Origin: an uncultured Prevotellaceae bacterium
GTDB lineage: Bacteria > Bacteroidota > Bacteroidia > Bacteroidales > Bacteroidaceae
Reading direction: 5' to 3'
Assembly: GCA_937892315.1 (NCBI GenBank)
Contig: CALAVF010000075.1
Location: 1 to 15,292, forward strand
Length of the DNA stretch: 15,292 nt
Part shown: positions 12,849-15,292 of the stretch, in pieces
How the letters are laid out: the number at the start of each line of letters is the position of its first letter
How positions within the stretch are numbered: position 1 is the stretch's first letter
Made by a program: the position numbers and the translations under genes
Notes under the pieces: generated by a model
The model's input: the letters and a program-made list of their open reading frames with translations, nothing else
Database searches by the model: none
What the model was told of the DNA's origin: nothing

Positions 12849-14912
12849 ATGGCAACCGACACAAATGAATTTAAAATCCAGGTTATGTCTACATTGACGT
12901 GCTCGTTGGCTTCTATTAAAAAACGTTCTGGCGAAGTTGTGCCTTTTGATGTTAAAAAAATTTTTGATGCGATTAAATCTGCGGTGGCGGTGACAAATGA
13001 GATTTCTGATGCAGATATCGTTAAAATTACCCAAGATGTTCTTAAAAGATTGGATGCAAAATATTCTGATTCGATTCCTGATGTTGAAAACATCCAAGAT
13101 ATTGTCGTTCAAACTTTGATGGATGCGCATGCTTACAAGACCGCAGAAAGTTACATTATTTATCGTCAAAAACGCGCAGAAACGCGTTCTTCGTTGGTGG
13201 ATGCGGTAACTGTTATCGGCGATTATGTGTCTGAGGCGGACTGGCGTGTCAAAGAAAATGCAAATATTGGTTATTCTATTGGCGGTCTTATTTTGCGTTC
13301 TTCTGAACGTATGACCGCTGAATATTGGTTAAGCATTTATCCGAAGGAAGTAGCAGATGCACACAAGACCGCGGCTTTTCATATCCACGATTTGGGTTGG
13401 TTAACGGGATACTGTGCAGGTTGGTCTTTGCGTGAATTGCTATACGAAGGATTTAATGGTGTTCCAGGATATTTGCAATGCGAACCGGCTAGACATATGG
13501 CAACTGCGGTGTCGCACATGGTAAATTTCTTGGGGACATTGCAAAATGAATTTGCGGGCGCCCAGGCATTTTCTTCGGTTGATACTTATTTGGCACCGTA
13601 TGTAAGGTTGGATAAATTATCTTATGCGGATGTTAAAAATTCAATGCAGACATTGGTATTTAATTGTTCTGTACCGTGTCGCTGGGGAACACAAACACCT
13701 TTTATTAACTTTACTTTCGATTGGACTTGCCCAAAAGATTTACGTGAACAACGTCCATTTGTCGGCAAGAGAATGGTTGATTTCACATACGGTGATTTGC
13801 AACCTGAAATGGATATGATTAACAAGGCATTTATCGAGGTTATGACCGAAGGTGATGCATTGGGACGTCCATTTACTTTCCCAATTCCAACGTATAACAT
13901 CACAGACGATTTTCCATGGGAACATCCAAATGTGAAACCTTTGTTTGATTTGGCTGCGAAATATGGTATTCCAAATTTCCAGAATTTCTTGAATTCTGAT
14001 TTGAACCCATCTGATGTGCGGTCTATGTGTTGCCGGTTGCGTTTGGATGTACGCGAGTTATTAAAACGCGGTGGTGGGTTGTTTGGTTCGGCGGAAAAAA
14101 CCGGTTCATTGGGCGTGATTACAATCAATTTGGCACGTTTGGGTTATCTGCACAAGGGCGACCGCGAGGGATTGTTCCGCGAACTGCAAACATTGTTGGA
14201 TATGGCGCGCGATGCGTTGGAAATCAAACGGCGTGTATTGACCAAGAATATGGAACGCGGTCTGTATCCGTTCACAAAACGTTATTTGGGCAATTGGAAT
14301 CATCACTTTTCGACAATCGGTGTGAACGGCGCGAACGAAATGGTTTTGAATTTCACAAATGGCGCAGAAAACATCGCATCGGTATTTGGTAAAAAGTTGG
14401 TTTTGGATGTGATGGATTTCATCCGCGACAATTTGGCAAATTATCAAGAGGCCACCGGCAACTTATATAATTTGGAGGCAACACCGGCCGAGGGTTGTTC
14501 TTATCGGTTTGCAAAAACGGATAAAAAGAATTTCCCAGATATTATCACCGCCGGAACACCGGACGCACCATATTACACCAATTCAACCCAGATGCCGGTA
14601 AATTACACCGATGACCCGTTTGTCGCACTGGAACACCAGGAAGAATTGCAACGCAAATACACGGGCGGCACGATGTTCCACCTGTATATGGGTGAACCGG
14701 TGTCAAGTGGTGATGCCGCGATGAAAATCGTTCGGACGATTTTTGAAAACTATAAAATTCCATACATGACTTTGACACCGACATTTTCAATATGTCCAAA
14801 GCATGGATATTTGGCGGGCGCGTATGATTACTGTCCAAAATGCGATGCGGAAATCGCCGCAAACAGTAATGATGGATGCGCAGATTGCCACAACGAAAAT
14901 TTCGATTTGTAA
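12849..14912 (+). CDS. nrdD: Anaerobic (class III) ribonucleoside-triphosphate reductase, catalytic body lacking the glycyl-radical site
   Basis: The enzyme reduces ribonucleoside triphosphates to deoxy forms without oxygen. The product is 687 residues: an N-terminal ATP-cone (about 20-112), then the ten-stranded barrel. Family blocks include FNCSVPCRWGTQTPFINFTF (271-290), the thiyl-radical region MCCRLRLD (393-400, Cys394/395), KRGGGLFGSAEKTGSLGVIT (406-425), and the zinc region CPKH (649-652), CPKC (662-665) and CADC (677-680). The chain then ends at NENFDL. The glycyl-radical motif (RVxGY type) that should follow is absent and lies on the next gene. AAGGGG 8-9 bases upstream supports ATG 12849. 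The overall style fits the TIGR02827-like group paired with NrdG2-type activases. Upstream NrdR and FNR sites suggest control by nucleotide level and oxygen. Confidence 0.95.
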   Translation: MATDTNEFKIQVMSTLTCSLASIKKRSGEVVPFDVKKIFDAIKSAVAVTNEISDADIVKITQDVLKRLDAKYSDSIPDVENIQDIVVQTLMDAHAYKTAESYIIYRQKRAETRSSLVDAVTVIGDYVSEADWRVKENANIGYSIGGLILRSSERMTAEYWLSIYPKEVADAHKTAAFHIHDLGWLTGYCAGWSLRELLYEGFNGVPGYLQCEPARHMATAVSHMVNFLGTLQNEFAGAQAFSSVDTYLAPYVRLDKLSYADVKNSMQTLVFNCSVPCRWGTQTPFINFTFDWTCPKDLREQRPFVGKRMVDFTYGDLQPEMDMINKAFIEVMTEGDALGRPFTFPIPTYNITDDFPWEHPNVKPLFDLAAKYGIPNFQNFLNSDLNPSDVRSMCCRLRLDVRELLKRGGGLFGSAEKTGSLGVITINLARLGYLHKGDREGLFRELQTLLDMARDALEIKRRVLTKNMERGLYPFTKRYLGNWNHHFSTIGVNGANEMVLNFTNGAENIASVFGKKLVLDVMDFIRDNLANYQEATGNLYNLEATPAEGCSYRFAKTDKKNFPDIITAGTPDAPYYTNSTQMPVNYTDDPFVALEHQEELQRKYTGGTMFHLYMGEPVSSGDAAMKIVRTIFENYKIPYMTLTPTFSICPKHGYLAGAYDYCPKCDAEIAANSNDGCADCHNENFDL

Positions 14913-14961
14913 AAAAAATCGATTTAACAAATTCGACATAAAAAAACAAAGGGAGGAAAAA

Positions 14962-15144
14962 ATGGCGAACACACAACCAAGACAAAAATGCGAAAAATTC
15001 TCACGCGCGATGGGATACTATCGTCCGGTCGATAATTTCAACATTGGCAAACGCGCAGAATTTGAAGAACGCAATACTTTCAAAGAATGCAACTGTTTGA
15101 CAACGGGTGCGCGCCATCAGGATTTGTTAAAGAAAGCGGCGTAA
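14962..15144 (+). CDS. Stand-alone glycyl-radical subunit of the class III ribonucleotide reductase
   Basis: This 60-residue protein has the C-terminal signature of Nrd[22 protein letters not shown] (residues 14-34; Gly18 is the predicted radical glycine), then ERNTFKE. In ordinary NrdD the same stretch follows the zinc site in one chain (SRVxGYYRPVxNWNxGK). Here it is a separate gene 49 bases after the nrdD stop, with its own strong ribosome-binding site GGGAGG 6-7 bases before ATG. A sequencing frameshift is therefore unlikely, since the intervening sequence is non-coding in style. It should dock into the NrdD barrel and be activated by the NrdG encoded next, analogous to the spare-part protein GrcA/YfiD of pyruvate formate-lyase. 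Extra cysteines occur at 10, 43 and 45. Confidence 0.88.
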   Translation: MANTQPRQKCEKFSRAMGYYRPVDNFNIGKRAEFEERNTFKECNCLTTGARHQDLLKKAA

Positions 15145-15155
15145 AGATTATATCA

Positions 15156-15292
15156 ATGAAAGATATTCAAATTGGGGGTTTGGTTCCGTTCACAACAATC
15201 GATTATCCCGGGAAATTGGCGGCTGTGCTGTTTTTGATGGGATGTCCGTTGCGGTGTGCGTATTGTTCGTACCCTCAATTTTTTAATGTTGC
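15156..15292 (+). CDS. nrdG: Anaerobic ribonucleotide reductase activating protein, radical SAM (partial, 3' end outside window)
   Basis: The first 45 residues are visible: [20 protein letters not shown] and onward. They carry the radical-SAM cluster motif CPLRCAYC (Cys30, Cys34, Cys37; CX3CX2C) that binds a 4Fe-4S cluster and cleaves S-adenosylmethionine. The N-terminus [21 protein letters not shown] is characteristic of the NrdG2-type activase. It would abstract hydrogen from the glycine of the small subunit encoded 11 bases upstream. Position and family agree with its being the third gene of the operon. No strong Shine-Dalgarno is seen before ATG 15156, so translation may be coupled to the preceding gene. 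Confidence 0.93.
   Translation, partial: MKDIQIGGLVPFTTIDYPGKLAAVLFLMGCPLRCAYCSYPQFFNV

Noticed and set aside
14803..14961. N-terminal extension of the glycyl-radical protein overlapping the nrdD 3' end
   Set aside because: The extension is an out-of-frame shadow of nrdD; the strong GGGAGG site places the start at ATG 14962.

Overview
The window looks like two different genomes joined end to end. From base 1 to roughly 11,630 it reads as Bacteroidales (Prevotella/Bacteroides-like): genes lack Shine-Dalgarno sites, several starts are preceded by the Bacteroidetes -7 element TAnnTTTG, the intergenic regions hold GC-rich and GAAGTTA-type palindromic repeats, and a large secreted protein ends in a short C-terminal module ending in KVLIK. 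From about 11,640 to the end it is AT-richer, genes have strong AGGAG-type Shine-Dalgarno sites, promoters are sigma70-like (TTGCAA-N17-TATAAT), and GANTC sites cluster upstream of nrdD. That points to a gut alphaproteobacterium-like genome. The join (about 11,600-11,640) is more likely a metagenome assembly chimera than a real transfer, but the sequence alone cannot settle this.

Left part, in order: the AT-rich 3' end of an unrecognised gene and a small ORF (+); an acyl-CoA synthetase translationally coupled to a 59-residue single-TPR protein (-); a secreted M61-family metallopeptidase (-) sharing a short divergent promoter region with a voltage-gated-type K+ channel carrying a C-terminal zinc ribbon (+); a 4'-phosphopantetheinyl transferase (+); a strong hairpin and a palindromic repeat cluster; formate-tetrahydrofolate ligase (fhs, -); a remnant of a second C-terminal module; a 1111-residue multidomain surface protein with a G8 tract in its signal-peptide codons (-); and a coupled pair of very small genes, one of whose C-termini is encoded by an inverted mosaic repeat (-).

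Right part: a truncated SDR gene (-), a DUF378 two-helix membrane protein (+), a candidate small RNA with its own promoter and terminator, and then an anaerobic class III ribonucleotide reductase operon: nrdD, a 60-residue protein carrying the glycyl-radical motif, and the start of nrdG. The NrdD polypeptide ends after its zinc-binding region without a glycyl-radical site. The missing site (RAMGYYRPV) lies on the separate small gene, which has its own strong ribosome-binding site. The enzyme is therefore split: catalytic body, radical carrier and activase are three adjacent genes. Upstream are two NrdR-box-like palindromes 33 bp apart and a perfect FNR-type box, which fits repression by NrdR and anaerobic control by FNR. 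This split operon and the unidentified small RNA before it are the most interesting items in the window.
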